NCBI GenBank assembly: GCA_021773175.1
Contig: JAJFKO010000008.1
Coordinates: forward strand, 1-42,279
DNA length: 42,279 bases
Reading direction: 5' to 3'
DNA from: Gammaproteobacteria bacterium
GTDB taxonomy: Bacteria; Pseudomonadota; Gammaproteobacteria; JAJFKO01
Both the position numbers and the translations under genes were made by a program. The notes below the pieces were generated by a model that worked only from the letters and a program-made list of their open reading frames with translations, searched no databases and was not told where the DNA came from. Numbering within the stretch: the stretch's first letter is position 1; each line of letters opens with the position of its first letter. Below, one piece after another: positions 8,342 through 16,122 of the stretch.

Positions 8342-8397
8342 TTAGGACTTACGTAAAGCTTTTTCAGATGAGGTGAAAAGTTTATCGTAAGTTTTAA
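8342..8397. repeat. Palindromic repeat, AGGACTTACG type, in the sodB leader
   Basis: The left half begins TTAGGACTTACGTAAAGC and the right half ends GTTTATCGTAAGTTTTAA. The halves are reverse complements over about 24 positions with few mismatches and a 7-nt centre (GATGAGG). Similar palindromes occur at 10859-10886 and 38277-38326. It lies between the likely sodB promoter region and the sodB ribosome site, so it would fold in the mRNA leader. The remaining gap to grxD (8398-8546) is AT-rich promoter DNA for the divergent genes. Confidence 0.6.
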
Positions 8398-8546
8398 GAT
8401 TAATAAATTAAGATACAGGCTCAGCAGTTTAAAGAGCTCGATAAACGAAAGCAATAGGACAAATACATGGTCATTATAAAAATTGCGTAGCAAAATTTGT
8501 CATTAAGGGTTAAAATCGCCCGATAATTTATTTTATGGGAAGAAAC

Positions 8547-8852
8547 ATGGATACAATCGAAACAATTAAGCAACAAATTGCTTCAAACCCTATCATTTTG
8601 TATATGAAAGGTACGCCAGCATTTCCACAGTGTGGATTTTCTGGACGAGTTTGCCAAATTCTTAAATCGTTTGATATTAAATTTGCATCAGTGAATATTT
8701 TAGAAAACCCAGATATTCGACAAGAATTACCCAAACATTCCAATTGGCCTACTTTTCCACAGCTTTATGTGAATGGTGAATTAATTGGAGGATGTGATAT
8801 TATCGTCGACTTATTCGATAAAGGTGAATTAGAAAAAGTTTTAAGTGTGTAG
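8547..8852 (+). CDS. grxD: Monothiol glutaredoxin Grx4 type
   Basis: A 101-aa single-domain monothiol glutaredoxin with the CGFS active site at Cys29 (PQCGFSGRVCQIL) and the WPTFPQLYVNGELIGGCDI glutathione-binding half. Family members bind and deliver [2Fe-2S] clusters with BolA partners. I start at the ATG at 8547 because GGGAAG lies 5-6 nt upstream; the ATG at 8535 would have no ribosome site. It reads toward ahpC with an 87-bp gap that contains a hairpin. Confidence 0.95.
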   Translation: MDTIETIKQQIASNPIILYMKGTPAFPQCGFSGRVCQILKSFDIKFASVNILENPDIRQELPKHSNWPTFPQLYVNGELIGGCDIIVDLFDKGELEKVLSV

Positions 8853-8858
8853 GTTTTC

Positions 8859-8912
8859 AGTAGTCTATTTAATTGAGGCAAAAATAATTAAGTAGACCTA
8901 CTCAGATTTTTT
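8859..8912 (+). terminator. Inverted repeat plus T-run between grxD and ahpC
   Basis: AGTAGTCTATTTAATT (8859-8874) pairs with AATTAAGTAGACCTACT (8886-8902) with one bulge and one mismatch and an 11-nt loop. Six T follow at 8907-8912. It looks like a rho-independent terminator for grxD; being about 40 bp before the ahpC ribosome site it could also act as an attenuator or operator for ahpC. Confidence 0.55.
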
Positions 8913-8939
8913 AGTAATTGAAAATTTTAGGAGAGAGAC

Positions 8940-9545
8940 ATGAGTGTATTAGTTGGTCGTAAAGCACCAGACTTTACCCGTCCTGCGGTATTAGGTAATG
9001 GTGAAATTGTTGATAGTTACAATCTATTAGAAAACATTAAAGGTAAATACGGTTTAATCTTTTTCTATCCGCTCGATTTTACTTTCGTTTGCCCTTCAGA
9101 ATTAATCGCGCTTGATCATCGTTTGGAAGAATTCAAAAAACGTGGTGTTGAAGTGATGGGGGTTTCCATCGATTCACAATTTACTCATAACGCATGGCGC
9201 AATACACCTATTAATAAAGGTGGTATTGGTGCTGTTGGTTATACCTTAATTGCTGATACTGATCACAGTGTGTCACAAGCGTATGGTGTCGAACATCCTG
9301 AAGCGGGTGTTTCTTTTCGTGGTACTTTTGTTATTGATAAAAATGGTGTTGTGCGTTCACAGATTGTAAATGACTTGCCTATTGGCCGTAATATGGATGA
9401 GCTTATTCGTTTAGTTGATGCTATTCAATTTCATGAAGAGCATGGTGATGTTTGCCCTGCGGGTTGGCAAAAAGGCGATGCTGGAATGAAGCCATCTGGT
9501 GACGGTGTAGCTGATTATCTAGCTAATCATTCTGACAAACTATAA
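8940..9545 (+). CDS. ahpC: Alkyl hydroperoxide reductase C-type 2-Cys peroxiredoxin
   Basis: A 201-aa typical 2-Cys peroxiredoxin that reduces H2O2, organic peroxides and peroxynitrite. The peroxidatic Cys51 sits in DFTFVCPSE and the resolving Cys172 in HGDVCPAGW. The C-terminal region beyond Cys172 contains the longer YxxH-like tail of Prx1/AhpC enzymes. AGGAGAG 5 nt upstream supports the ATG. No ahpF or thioredoxin reductase lies nearby, so the electron donor must be encoded elsewhere. The gene is followed 20 bp later by the outer membrane barrel gene and may be co-transcribed with it. Confidence 0.95.
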   Translation: MSVLVGRKAPDFTRPAVLGNGEIVDSYNLLENIKGKYGLIFFYPLDFTFVCPSELIALDHRLEEFKKRGVEVMGVSIDSQFTHNAWRNTPINKGGIGAVGYTLIADTDHSVSQAYGVEHPEAGVSFRGTFVIDKNGVVRSQIVNDLPIGRNMDELIRLVDAIQFHEEHGDVCPAGWQKGDAGMKPSGDGVADYLANHSDKL

Positions 9546-9565
9546 CGGCTAAAATAAGACAAATA

Positions 9566-10846
9566 ATGATGTATCATAAGTCTATTAAATCGATATTAAC
9601 TGGCGTGGTTGTGGCTTTGCTAACGTTGCAAAGCTCAGCCATAGCTGGTGCTTTTATTCCGCATAAATATAGCCCATGTCATTACGATCCGGCTCTTGCT
9701 CACATGTATATGATTATGAATCGTAATGCTGATGGTATTAAAAAGACACCACCATGTTGGCATGCTCATCACTGGTGGGATCGTTATCATTTGAGTGGCT
9801 TAGCAAATATTGATACGGCTTATGGTAATCGTAGTATTAACTCTACTTCTCCTTACGATGGTAGTAGTCGTGCCAACGTTCAAATTAACGCATTAGATCT
9901 TTATGGGGATGCTGCATTATTACCATGGATAGATTTACATGCAGGCATGAATTACCACACTTTAGATCAAACGTTTCCGGTACCAAGTACTAATCAATTT
10001 TTAGGAACGGCTGATGGTGCACGACGTTTTAATTTAGAAGAAGGTTATGCAACTATCGGTAATCTTAGAGTATTTCCTGTTTATTTACGTATAGGTAAAC
10101 AATATTTAAACTATGGTGATTATACTCTTCACCCTATGGTCCAATCACTAACGCAATTATTAACGCAAACCAACCAAATTGCTGCAACTTTAGGATTTGT
10201 GACCCATCAAGGAATCTATGGAGCAGGTTATTGGTTTCAAGGCGGTCCAATCATAAATCGTTATGCTCAGGTTTATGGACGTTATCGTAATAATTATGGT
10301 GCACAGTTAGGTTGGGCGAAGATTAATTATGATTTAGGCTTTAATGTCAATATTGGTTATTTACACAATATGACAGATGTCCAATATGTTCAGTTTAAAC
10401 TAACCCACGTGAATGGACGTAGTGGATTTAGAAAACATGTTGGTGGTTTTAATGTTGGTGCTGCAATTAATAGCGGTCCATTTACCTACCGCGCTGATTA
10501 TGTCACAGCATTAAATAAATTTGATCCTTATGATTTTGTTCTTAAACCTTATAATGTACCTAAAGTCGGCGCTAAGCCTTGGGCATTTGGTGTGGCATCA
10601 GATTATGCTTTTAAAGTTTGGCATCGACATGCCAAATTCACTGTTGGTTATCAGCGTTCAGGCCAAGCTGCAGCGCTTATGCTACCTCGTTGGCGAGCCT
10701 ATGGTGGATTTTCTTTAGATAGAATTTTACCGAATACCAATATCGCGTTCTTGCTAATGTATGATCGTGATTATAATAAATCTGAAGGTGCTACCGGTGG
10801 TAACATTTTAATTGGCTATATGCGGCTTAATATTGCCGTTGCTTAA
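9566..10846 (+). CDS. Outer membrane beta-barrel, LbtU-like siderophore porin family
   Basis: A 426-aa outer membrane protein with a signal peptide ending near SSAIAGA (residue 27 or so). The mature part alternates polar and aromatic residues in many short strands (LYGDAALLPWIDLHAGMNYH, GYATIGNLRVFPVYLRIGKQ) and ends in a short hydrophobic strand without a classical terminal Phe. It resembles the LbtU family of Legionella, which takes up legiobactin, and relatives of unknown substrate; this family call is from memory of the pattern. Two adjacent ATGs are possible starts and the ribosome site is weak, fitting co-translation with ahpC 20 bp upstream. The early HAHHWWDRYH cluster may bind metal. 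Confidence 0.65.
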   Translation: MMYHKSIKSILTGVVVALLTLQSSAIAGAFIPHKYSPCHYDPALAHMYMIMNRNADGIKKTPPCWHAHHWWDRYHLSGLANIDTAYGNRSINSTSPYDGSSRANVQINALDLYGDAALLPWIDLHAGMNYHTLDQTFPVPSTNQFLGTADGARRFNLEEGYATIGNLRVFPVYLRIGKQYLNYGDYTLHPMVQSLTQLLTQTNQIAATLGFVTHQGIYGAGYWFQGGPIINRYAQVYGRYRNNYGAQLGWAKINYDLGFNVNIGYLHNMTDVQYVQFKLTHVNGRSGFRKHVGGFNVGAAINSGPFTYRADYVTALNKFDPYDFVLKPYNVPKVGAKPWAFGVASDYAFKVWHRHAKFTVGYQRSGQAAALMLPRWRAYGGFSLDRILPNTNIAFLLMYDRDYNKSEGATGGNILIGYMRLNIAVA

Positions 10847-10858
10847 GTGTAAATTTCA

Positions 10859-10886
10859 CAGGACTTACGCTAAATGCAAAGTCCTG
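10859..10886. repeat. Short palindrome of the AGGACTTACG type
   Basis: CAGGACTT (10859-10866) and AAGTCCTG (10879-10886) pair perfectly, with an inner GC/GC pairing around TAAAT. It shares AGGACTTACG with the longer palindromes at 8342 and 38277. It may also act as a terminator after the barrel gene, since a T-rich stretch follows within 10-15 bp. Confidence 0.45.
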
Positions 10887-10968
10887 TTCTAAAAGATTTT
10901 TGTGCCTCTTTATAATAATAATAATAACATGGGAGGCGCGCCCAAATTCCGACATATTAGGTATTAAT

Positions 10969-11532
10969 GTGAAAAAACAACGCCTTGTTATTGGCATTAG
11001 TGGAGCAAGTGGTATTCAATATGGAATACGCCTGTTAGAGCTACTGCAGCCAACAACTATTGAAACACATTTAATTATATCTAAAGCTGCGCAACAAGTC
11101 CGGCATTATGAAACCGATATGTCCGCCAATGCTATAACGCAATTAGCAGATGTTAATATTGCTTTTGATGATATTAGTTGTTGTCTCGCTAGTGGTTCGT
11201 ATAAAACATTAGGCATGATTATTGCGCCATGTTCTATGCATTCTCTAGCTGAAATCGCATCAGGTGTTACCTCTAATGCCTTAACTCGAGCAGCCGATGT
11301 TGTCTTGAAAGAACGTCGTCGCTTAGTATTGATGGTACGTGAATCACCTCTACATTTGGGACATCTTGAAAATATGCAGAAGGTGACACAAATGGGAGGC
11401 ATTATCGCACCTCCAGTTCCTGCTTTTTATACAAAGCCACAAACAATTGAAGACATTATTAATCATAGTGTTGGCCGCGTTTTAGATTTATTTGATATTG
11501 AACTTGATATTGTAAAGCGCTGGCACGATTAG
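10969..11532 (+). CDS. ubiX: Flavin prenyltransferase UbiX
   Basis: UbiX joins a dimethylallyl group to reduced FMN to make prenyl-FMN, the cofactor for UbiD in ubiquinone synthesis. Motifs seen: GISGASG at the N-terminus and ERRRLVLMVRESPLHLGHLENM, the family's phosphate/prenyl-binding block. I choose the GTG at 10969 (187 aa, close to the usual length of about 189); the open frame extends to an ATG at 10900 but that adds a hydrophobic leader not seen in the family. The stop overlaps the convergent gene's stop by 4 bp. UbiD is not in this window. Confidence 0.93.
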   Translation: MKKQRLVIGISGASGIQYGIRLLELLQPTTIETHLIISKAAQQVRHYETDMSANAITQLADVNIAFDDISCCLASGSYKTLGMIIAPCSMHSLAEIASGVTSNALTRAADVVLKERRRLVLMVRESPLHLGHLENMQKVTQMGGIIAPPVPAFYTKPQTIEDIINHSVGRVLDLFDIELDIVKRWHD

Positions 11533-12098
11533 TTTTGGCATCGATAACATTTATCCGTTACGATAACACCTGATTCGAAGTGCCAAACATCTTTAGTCTG
11601 TAACCTCTTATTAATCTTACCTTCCGTGCTTACGTCAAAAATTACTTCTTTAGTTTTTGGATTATAAATTATCTTATTAATTATAAAAATTTGTTCTAGT
11701 GCCTTTTGTTTTATCTTACCTTTTATACCTTCCTCTAAGGATGTTCCTACAAATCCAATAGATGGTTTAGTTTCTGCATAGCCACCACCGGGTTGCCAGT
11801 TTTTAATATAATCAACAATATTTGTGAAATGAGAAGTATGCTGTGTCTGTTTATTGGCTCCAAAAGCCATTATGTCAGGATTAAAATGATGGAATTTAAT
11901 CTGATAATGATGGGCTTGACCTGTATGGATTTTTTTTAATGTTACATCTGTGCCATTTATTAAATAAGAATAGTAAGTGTTATCTGATATTTTAATATTA
12001 TTAACCTTGATGTTAGAGGGTGCGGCAATGGCGATACTAATACCTAGCAAGAATAAAATAACAATCATCATTACTGCGGTGCATGTATAAAATTTCAT
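11529..12098 (-). CDS. Hypothetical exported protein
   Basis: A 189-aa protein of unknown function. It starts with a signal peptide (MKFYTCTAVMM, hydrophobic core to AIAA at about residue 26) and has a Lys-rich, beta-rich mature region ending in DKCYRCQN, whose paired Cys could form a disulfide or bind metal. I start at 12098 because AAGGAAC lies 8 nt upstream; an ATG at 12161 would put 21 charged residues before the signal. It is convergent with ubiX (4-bp overlap of stop codons). Nothing in the sequence identifies a domain. Confidence 0.75.
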   Translation of the reverse strand: MKFYTCTAVMMIVILFLLGISIAIAAPSNIKVNNIKISDNTYYSYLINGTDVTLKKIHTGQAHHYQIKFHHFNPDIMAFGANKQTQHTSHFTNIVDYIKNWQPGGGYAETKPSIGFVGTSLEEGIKGKIKQKALEQIFIINKIIYNPKTKEVIFDVSTEGKINKRLQTKDVWHFESGVIVTDKCYRCQN

Positions 12099-12279
12099 GG
12101 AAGTTGTTCCTTTTTTTTTGTTTCGTAAATGTAAGTTTAGTTGGGAATATCGGCTGTGCAAGATTCAATGTATGGAGACATTTGCTATAGCTGACTTTGA
12201 ACCAGCATGGGCATGCATTAATGTCCAGTTGAATATGCTAAAATTGTCGTATCGATTTCATTAGAAAAGATTTTTGAAA

Positions 12280-12459
12280 ATGATGTTACAACAGATTCCA
12301 TTTCCCTTTTTAATGGCAGCTTTTATTTTAGGTTTATTGGTTTTGTTGGCTATGAGTTTTATGTCAATTGTCTCAATGATTGATATTTATCAAAGTTTGA
12401 GTTCATTATTACAGACGTTACGCAATAAGATAAAAAATAATTTACAGAAGAATAGATAA
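12280..12459 (+). CDS. Small single-pass membrane protein
   Basis: A 59-aa product from the ATG at 12280; an in-frame TTG lies 6 bp earlier. Residues 10 to 35 or so are strongly hydrophobic (one transmembrane helix), followed by an amphipathic, basic C-terminal tail ending in LRNKIKNNLQKNR. No family is recognised. It is flanked by a divergent exported protein and the convergent folE gene. The 120-180 bp gap upstream (12099-12279) shows no clear motif. Coding status is probable rather than certain, given its size. Confidence 0.5.
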   Translation: MMLQQIPFPFLMAAFILGLLVLLAMSFMSIVSMIDIYQSLSSLLQTLRNKIKNNLQKNR

Positions 12460-12487
12460 GTTTTTATCTGACATAACATATAATATG

Positions 12488-13039
12488 TTAAAGAGGTTGA
12501 TTACGTACAAGCTGTAAGAATTCAGAGCGTGTCGTTGCTGAGTCACGAAACTCACCTAGCATTACCGAGGTTGTCATTATCGAATTTTGTTTTTCGACAC
12601 CACGCATCATCATGCATAAATGTTGCGCTTCAATAATGACTGCAACACCTGCGGCATCCGTTACTTTTGCAATCGTTTCGGCAATTTGCTTGGTCAATGA
12701 TTCTTGGATTTGTAAGCGTCTGGCATATAGATCAACAATACGCGCTATTTTTGATAAGCCTATAACTTTGCCCCGTGGTAGATAGGCAACATGACACTTG
12801 CCAATGAAAGGCAATAAGTGGTGCTCGCATAATGAATATAACTCAATGTTTTTTACCAGAACAATTTCATCAGTGTCAGCATTAAAAAGAGCATCATTGA
12901 TGATATCTTCTAGTTTCTCTTGATAGCCTTTTGTTAAATATTGCAATGCCTCTGCTGCACGTGTAGGTGTATCTTTTAAACCTTGACGGTTAGGATCTTC
13001 GCCTATCGCTTTAATAAGTTCTAAGTAATGTTGTTTCAT
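12488..13039 (-). CDS. folE: GTP cyclohydrolase I
   Basis: This 183-aa enzyme makes 7,8-dihydroneopterin triphosphate from GTP, the first step of folate and queuosine synthesis. The zinc ligands are visible: Cys71 and His74 in [10 protein letters not shown] and Cys142 in [12 protein letters not shown]. The N-terminus [19 protein letters not shown] is typical. The ending is short but complete, with [10 protein letters not shown]. It follows the HIT gene on the other side with co-orientation: HIT lies downstream? No: transcription runs leftward, so the HIT gene (13091-13432) is upstream and 51 bp separate them, allowing one transcript. Confidence 0.97.
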   Translation of the reverse strand: MKQHYLELIKAIGEDPNRQGLKDTPTRAAEALQYLTKGYQEKLEDIINDALFNADTDEIVLVKNIELYSLCEHHLLPFIGKCHVAYLPRGKVIGLSKIARIVDLYARRLQIQESLTKQIAETIAKVTDAAGVAVIIEAQHLCMMMRGVEKQNSIMTTSVMLGEFRDSATTRSEFLQLVRNQPL

Positions 13040-13090
13040 AATGCTTCTTATTTGTTAAATATAAATGTTATTGATAAAAAAAATAATTTA

Positions 13091-13432
13091 TTAACCTGGA
13101 GGCCATGTCATTTGTCTGCCGCCAAGTAGATGCAAATGGATATGGTAGACAGCTTGTCCGCCACCATGGTTACAATTCATTAAAACTCGGTAACCATCTT
13201 CAGCAATATTATTTTCTTGTGCTAGTTTTTTAGCAGTATTTAGCATGTGACCAAGCAAGTTATTATTTTGTTCAGTAATATCATTTAAAGTTGCAATATG
13301 CTGTTTGGGAATAATCAACTTGTGGATAGGAGCTTGTGGCGTGATATCATCAAATGCCATAATCTTGTCATCTTCATAGGACAATGTAGATGGAATGTCC
13401 TTATTAATAATTTTGCAAAATATACAATCCAT
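13091..13432 (-). CDS. HIT-family nucleotide hydrolase (HinT-like)
   Basis: A 113-aa histidine-triad protein. The zinc-side Cys pair CIFCKI is at residues 3-8 and the catalytic HIHLHLLGG motif is near the C-terminus, preceded by NHGGGQAVYH. HinT enzymes hydrolyse purine nucleoside phosphoramidates such as AMP-lysine. The ATG at 13432 is favoured: GAGAG lies about 8 nt upstream, and that sequence also explains the spurious in-frame ATG at 13447. Likely co-transcribed with folE downstream. Confidence 0.95.
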   Translation of the reverse strand: MDCIFCKIINKDIPSTLSYEDDKIMAFDDITPQAPIHKLIIPKQHIATLNDITEQNNNLLGHMLNTAKKLAQENNIAEDGYRVLMNCNHGGGQAVYHIHLHLLGGRQMTWPPG

Positions 13433-13483
13433 TAGTATTTCTCTCATGTAAGTTTAATTAATATATTGTAACCACTGCCCGCA

Positions 13484-14089
13484 TTATGGTTTTGCTCTTT
13501 CACTGTAAGAGCGAGGTACACTCTCAATATCTGGAAAATTAAATCCTGCTTCTCGATAAGCATTCTGTAAATATAACAACGTTGTTTGACTATGTTGTTT
13601 ATTTTGATGTGCAGCTTTAATTAATTCATCACAATAGTGTGCGTAGACTCCTGAGGGACTTAGCCAATCGAAGATGACATCACAGCAATCTTTTACGGCC
13701 TGCGGATCAATAAGGCTCTCTATTGCATAACAAGTATTGAAATAGTCAAAATATGTTGCTACTACTAGAGCTGGTTTTGGTGCTTTTTCTTTTGATAACG
13801 TTTCTGCTTTGGCAAGGATATGCTCCGCAGTATTGTTTGCAGGTCCATTTTCTTTCATAGTGGAATAAAGCCTGAGACTTCTATGGTTAAGGCTATGAGG
13901 TGTTGTTGCGTCACTAGAGTATGCTTGTGCAGAAAATATTGAAGGCTGACCGGTTGAAAAAAATGTCATTCCTAGAACGCCAAATCTGGCATTACCAAAT
14001 CTGCCATTACTGGCCAGGGCTTTTGTTCCTGTGGAGGATAATACTCGTCTAAACATAGTTAATATTTTCTGTATGTTAAATTGCCTCAT
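13484..14089 (-). CDS. Hypothetical protein with mitochondrial-presequence-like N-terminus
   Basis: A 201-aa orphan. An internal ATG at 14056 gives a product starting MFRRVLSSTG. Counting from there, residues 1-48 contain five Arg/Lys and no acidic residue, with many Ser, Thr, Phe and small residues; a second patch reads LNHRSLRLYST near 55-66. This is the composition of a eukaryotic mitochondrial presequence, and RLYST resembles an R-x-Y/S processing site. The rest (about 70-190) is a soluble, helical, Cys-containing region (FDYFNTCYAIESL, VKDCCDVIFDWL). It starts 1 bp after the stop of the upstream 433-aa gene and shares its MFRR start, so the two form one operon. Function unknown; host targeting is inference. 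Confidence 0.7.
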   Translation of the reverse strand: MRQFNIQKILTMFRRVLSSTGTKALASNGRFGNARFGVLGMTFFSTGQPSIFSAQAYSSDATTPHSLNHRSLRLYSTMKENGPANNTAEHILAKAETLSKEKAPKPALVVATYFDYFNTCYAIESLIDPQAVKDCCDVIFDWLSPSGVYAHYCDELIKAAHQNKQHSQTTLLYLQNAYREAGFNFPDIESVPRSYSERAKP

Positions 14090-14090
14090 A

Positions 14091-15392
14091 TTAGGACTTA
14101 CCAGGCCTAGGTGTCAATGGCTTCTTGGCATCTTTTTCCCTTTCTGGTGTTTCTTCTTTAGCATCTGCGGATGTACTCGTTAGTTCTTCTTCTTCACTTG
14201 CTTCTGCTTTTGCAGCAGCCTTTTGTTTAGCTAAATCCGAAAGTATTAATTTATCAGAATGCGCAGTTAGCGTGCCGACTTGCTGGAAGAAAGTGAAAAC
14301 GTCGTCATTGCCACCTGATAGTGAGTGCAGGCTATAGGCAACCGCAAGTTGTACTGTTGGATCGGCAGTAATATGTGGGTTCAAAGCATGAGGAGTGCCT
14401 TCTACAGCATTGATAATCGCTTGAGTACAAGCTAATGCGGATAATACGGTTGTGTCGGTTGTCTCTAATTTCTCTATAAGCTGAGCAAGTCCTGGGTCTG
14501 TTGATGCCGCTTCTTTGAGTTGTGCTATCCAGTCAGCAATTTCTTGAACCTGATCTGCGACTACATGCAATTCATCAGTATCAAATATTGAGCTTGCAAC
14601 CAAATATATTTTCCAATCTTGTGATTTCTCGATGTTTGTCATGAGTTGACTAATGGGAATTCTCACTCTATCAAGTGGTAATCGCGAAATATGTACCGTC
14701 ATGCCTGGGTGCTTTGCCATTTTATTGGCGTAGTCACGAAGCTCTGCTGATATTTTTCTATGATAACCCTCTTTTAGAAAGACTGTGGCTGTAGCATCGA
14801 CATCTTTTTTAACTTCATGTAACAATGATGTACCTCTAGCAATCCTTTCGCCTCCTGGTCTTGGTCGCCAACTGACAGCAACATCGGTTAAATCACTATC
14901 TTTATTAACAATAGCTAAACTAGCATGCCCAGGAACTAATGTCTTTTCTTCACTCGAAGGAGATTCCATCATCCCGCTATTTTGATATAGGTATACGATG
15001 CTGTCGGGCTGTCTTTGTATTTCGCTTTGTAGTTTTCTTAAAATACTGTCCTCCGTATCTCCTTTTTCAGATGTGACACTATCATGTAAAATACCCGTTC
15101 TCTCATCATCTTGTCTACGGGACAAATAAGTGCGTTTTGAGGAGGCGGACCCGCTGAGACCACCCAATTCTGCACTTAATCTTGTATATGAACTAGATCT
15201 TCTAATATCTGAGCGTGATGCTAAAGTGCTTTGCATTGACGGAGTCTTTTGTCGATCTGGTGAAACATGAGCTCGTGAGGATGAATGATGATCTGTTGAA
15301 AATAATGGCTTAGATCGTGGAGGTGGTTTTCCCCTCCCTTGTCCAAAGAGTCCTCCACGACCTTTTCCACTACCACCTAAACGTCTAAACAT
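14091..15392 (-). CDS. Hypothetical effector-like protein, Gly/Arg-rich start and Glu-rich C-terminal block
   Basis: A 433-aa orphan from the ATG at 15392. That start is decided by the promoter at 15428-15455; the longer frame to 15455 would begin inside the -35 box. Residues 1-33 are Gly/Arg/Lys-rich without acidic residues (MFRRLGGSGKGRGGLFGQGR). Residues 34-125 are Ser/Arg-rich and look disordered. Residues 130-370 look folded and include GHASLAI (155-161) and VSWRP (173-177). The C-terminus is glutamate-rich (EASEEEEL, then KEETPEREKD) before a basic end, LTPRPGKS. An E-block near the C-terminus is a known feature of many Dot/Icm substrates. No signal peptide or membrane helix. Function unknown. 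Confidence 0.75.
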   Translation of the reverse strand: MFRRLGGSGKGRGGLFGQGRGKPPPRSKPLFSTDHHSSSRAHVSPDRQKTPSMQSTLASRSDIRRSSSYTRLSAELGGLSGSASSKRTYLSRRQDDERTGILHDSVTSEKGDTEDSILRKLQSEIQRQPDSIVYLYQNSGMMESPSSEEKTLVPGHASLAIVNKDSDLTDVAVSWRPRPGGERIARGTSLLHEVKKDVDATATVFLKEGYHRKISAELRDYANKMAKHPGMTVHISRLPLDRVRIPISQLMTNIEKSQDWKIYLVASSIFDTDELHVVADQVQEIADWIAQLKEAASTDPGLAQLIEKLETTDTTVLSALACTQAIINAVEGTPHALNPHITADPTVQLAVAYSLHSLSGGNDDVFTFFQQVGTLTAHSDKLILSDLAKQKAAAKAEASEEEELTSTSADAKEETPEREKDAKKPLTPRPGKS

Positions 15393-15427
15393 TATAATGA
15401 ATAACCTTGGTTGTATTAATAATAAGC

Positions 15428-15455
15428 AGTATAGAATACCTGCACATTCTGTCAA
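15428..15455 (-). promoter_or_regulatory. Near-consensus sigma-70 promoter for the effector-like operon
   Basis: Read on the minus strand, TTGACA is followed after 16 bp by TATACT. Predicted transcription starts near 15421, leaving a leader of about 30 nt before the ATG at 15392. This is the best promoter match I see in the window. Confidence 0.75.
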
Positions 15456-15565
15456 CCGCTCGAATGGTTATTTTTTTGTCGGTTATGAGTCTATTTTATG
15501 ATGGATCTAATTTCAGTAATTTAGGATAATGCCAGCAATTTTAATAGATGAAGAAAGGAGAAGAC

Positions 15566-16093
15566 ATGGCTATAAATGCAATTGCTGCGGGTAAAGATGT
15601 GCCCAATGATATTAATGTTGTTATTGAGATCCCTGCTCAGTGTGGTCCCGTAAAGTATGAAATGGATAAAGACTCAGGTGCTTTATTTGTTGATCGTTTT
15701 ATGTCGACAGCAATGTATTATCCTTGCAACTATGGTTATATCCCTCAAACATTGAGTGGTGATGGTGACCCCTGTGATGTTTTGGTTTTAACGCCGTACC
15801 CATTAATGGGTGGTGCTGTCATTAACTGTCGTCCAATTACGATGTTGAAAATGGTTGATGAATCCGGTAATGATGCCAAAATTTTAGCAGTACCGAATGA
15901 TAAAATTGCAGTAACGTACCGAGATGTACATTCTGCTGATGATATTGATGCATCTCTTTTAAAAACCATAGAACATTTCTTTACGCATTATAAAGATCTT
16001 GAGCCAAATAAATGGGCAAAAGTTGATGGCTGGGGTAGTTGTGATGATGCTCGTGAAGAAATTATAGCGAGTGTTGCACGTTATAAAGATTAA
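15566..16093 (+). CDS. ppa: Inorganic pyrophosphatase (family I)
   Basis: This 175-aa cytoplasmic enzyme hydrolyses pyrophosphate, pulling biosynthetic reactions forward. The family I signature [10 protein letters not shown] carries the metal-binding Asp66, Asp68 and Asp71; the [12 protein letters not shown] block and the WxKVDGWG end (KWAKVDGWG) are typical. I start at 15566 because AAAGGAG lies 5 nt upstream; the ATG at 15548 precedes that ribosome site. Single gene, divergent from the effector-like operon. Confidence 0.97.
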   Translation: MAINAIAAGKDVPNDINVVIEIPAQCGPVKYEMDKDSGALFVDRFMSTAMYYPCNYGYIPQTLSGDGDPCDVLVLTPYPLMGGAVINCRPITMLKMVDESGNDAKILAVPNDKIAVTYRDVHSADDIDASLLKTIEHFFTHYKDLEPNKWAKVDGWGSCDDAREEIIASVARYKD

Positions 16094-16098
16094 TCTTT

Positions 16099-16110
16099 TA
16101 GGACTTACGA
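16099..16110 (+). repeat. Half-copy of the AGGACTTACG repeat
   Basis: TAGGACTTACGA follows the ppa stop directly. Only one half is present; the matching right half seen in the copies at 8342 and 38277 is absent. It is followed immediately by TATAAT and the long palindrome. Confidence 0.35.
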
Positions 16111-16116
16111 TATAAT
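16111..16116 (+). promoter_or_regulatory. TATAAT hexamer, candidate -10 box
   Basis: A perfect TATAAT lies 6 bp before the long palindrome, so a transcript from it would begin almost exactly at the palindrome's left end. No good -35 hexamer is seen 16-18 bp upstream, so activity is uncertain. Confidence 0.35.
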
Positions 16117-16122
16117 GTATGT

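Noticed and set aside
12474-12490. Perfect palindrome TAACATA-TAA-TATGTTA
   Set aside because: It includes the folE stop codon, has no T-run in either direction, and AT-only palindromes are common in this DNA.
14092-14102. TTAGGACTTAC at the end of the 433-aa gene resembles the AGGACTTACG repeat
   Set aside because: It is the last codons and stop of the gene (reads GKS-stop) and has no inverted partner.
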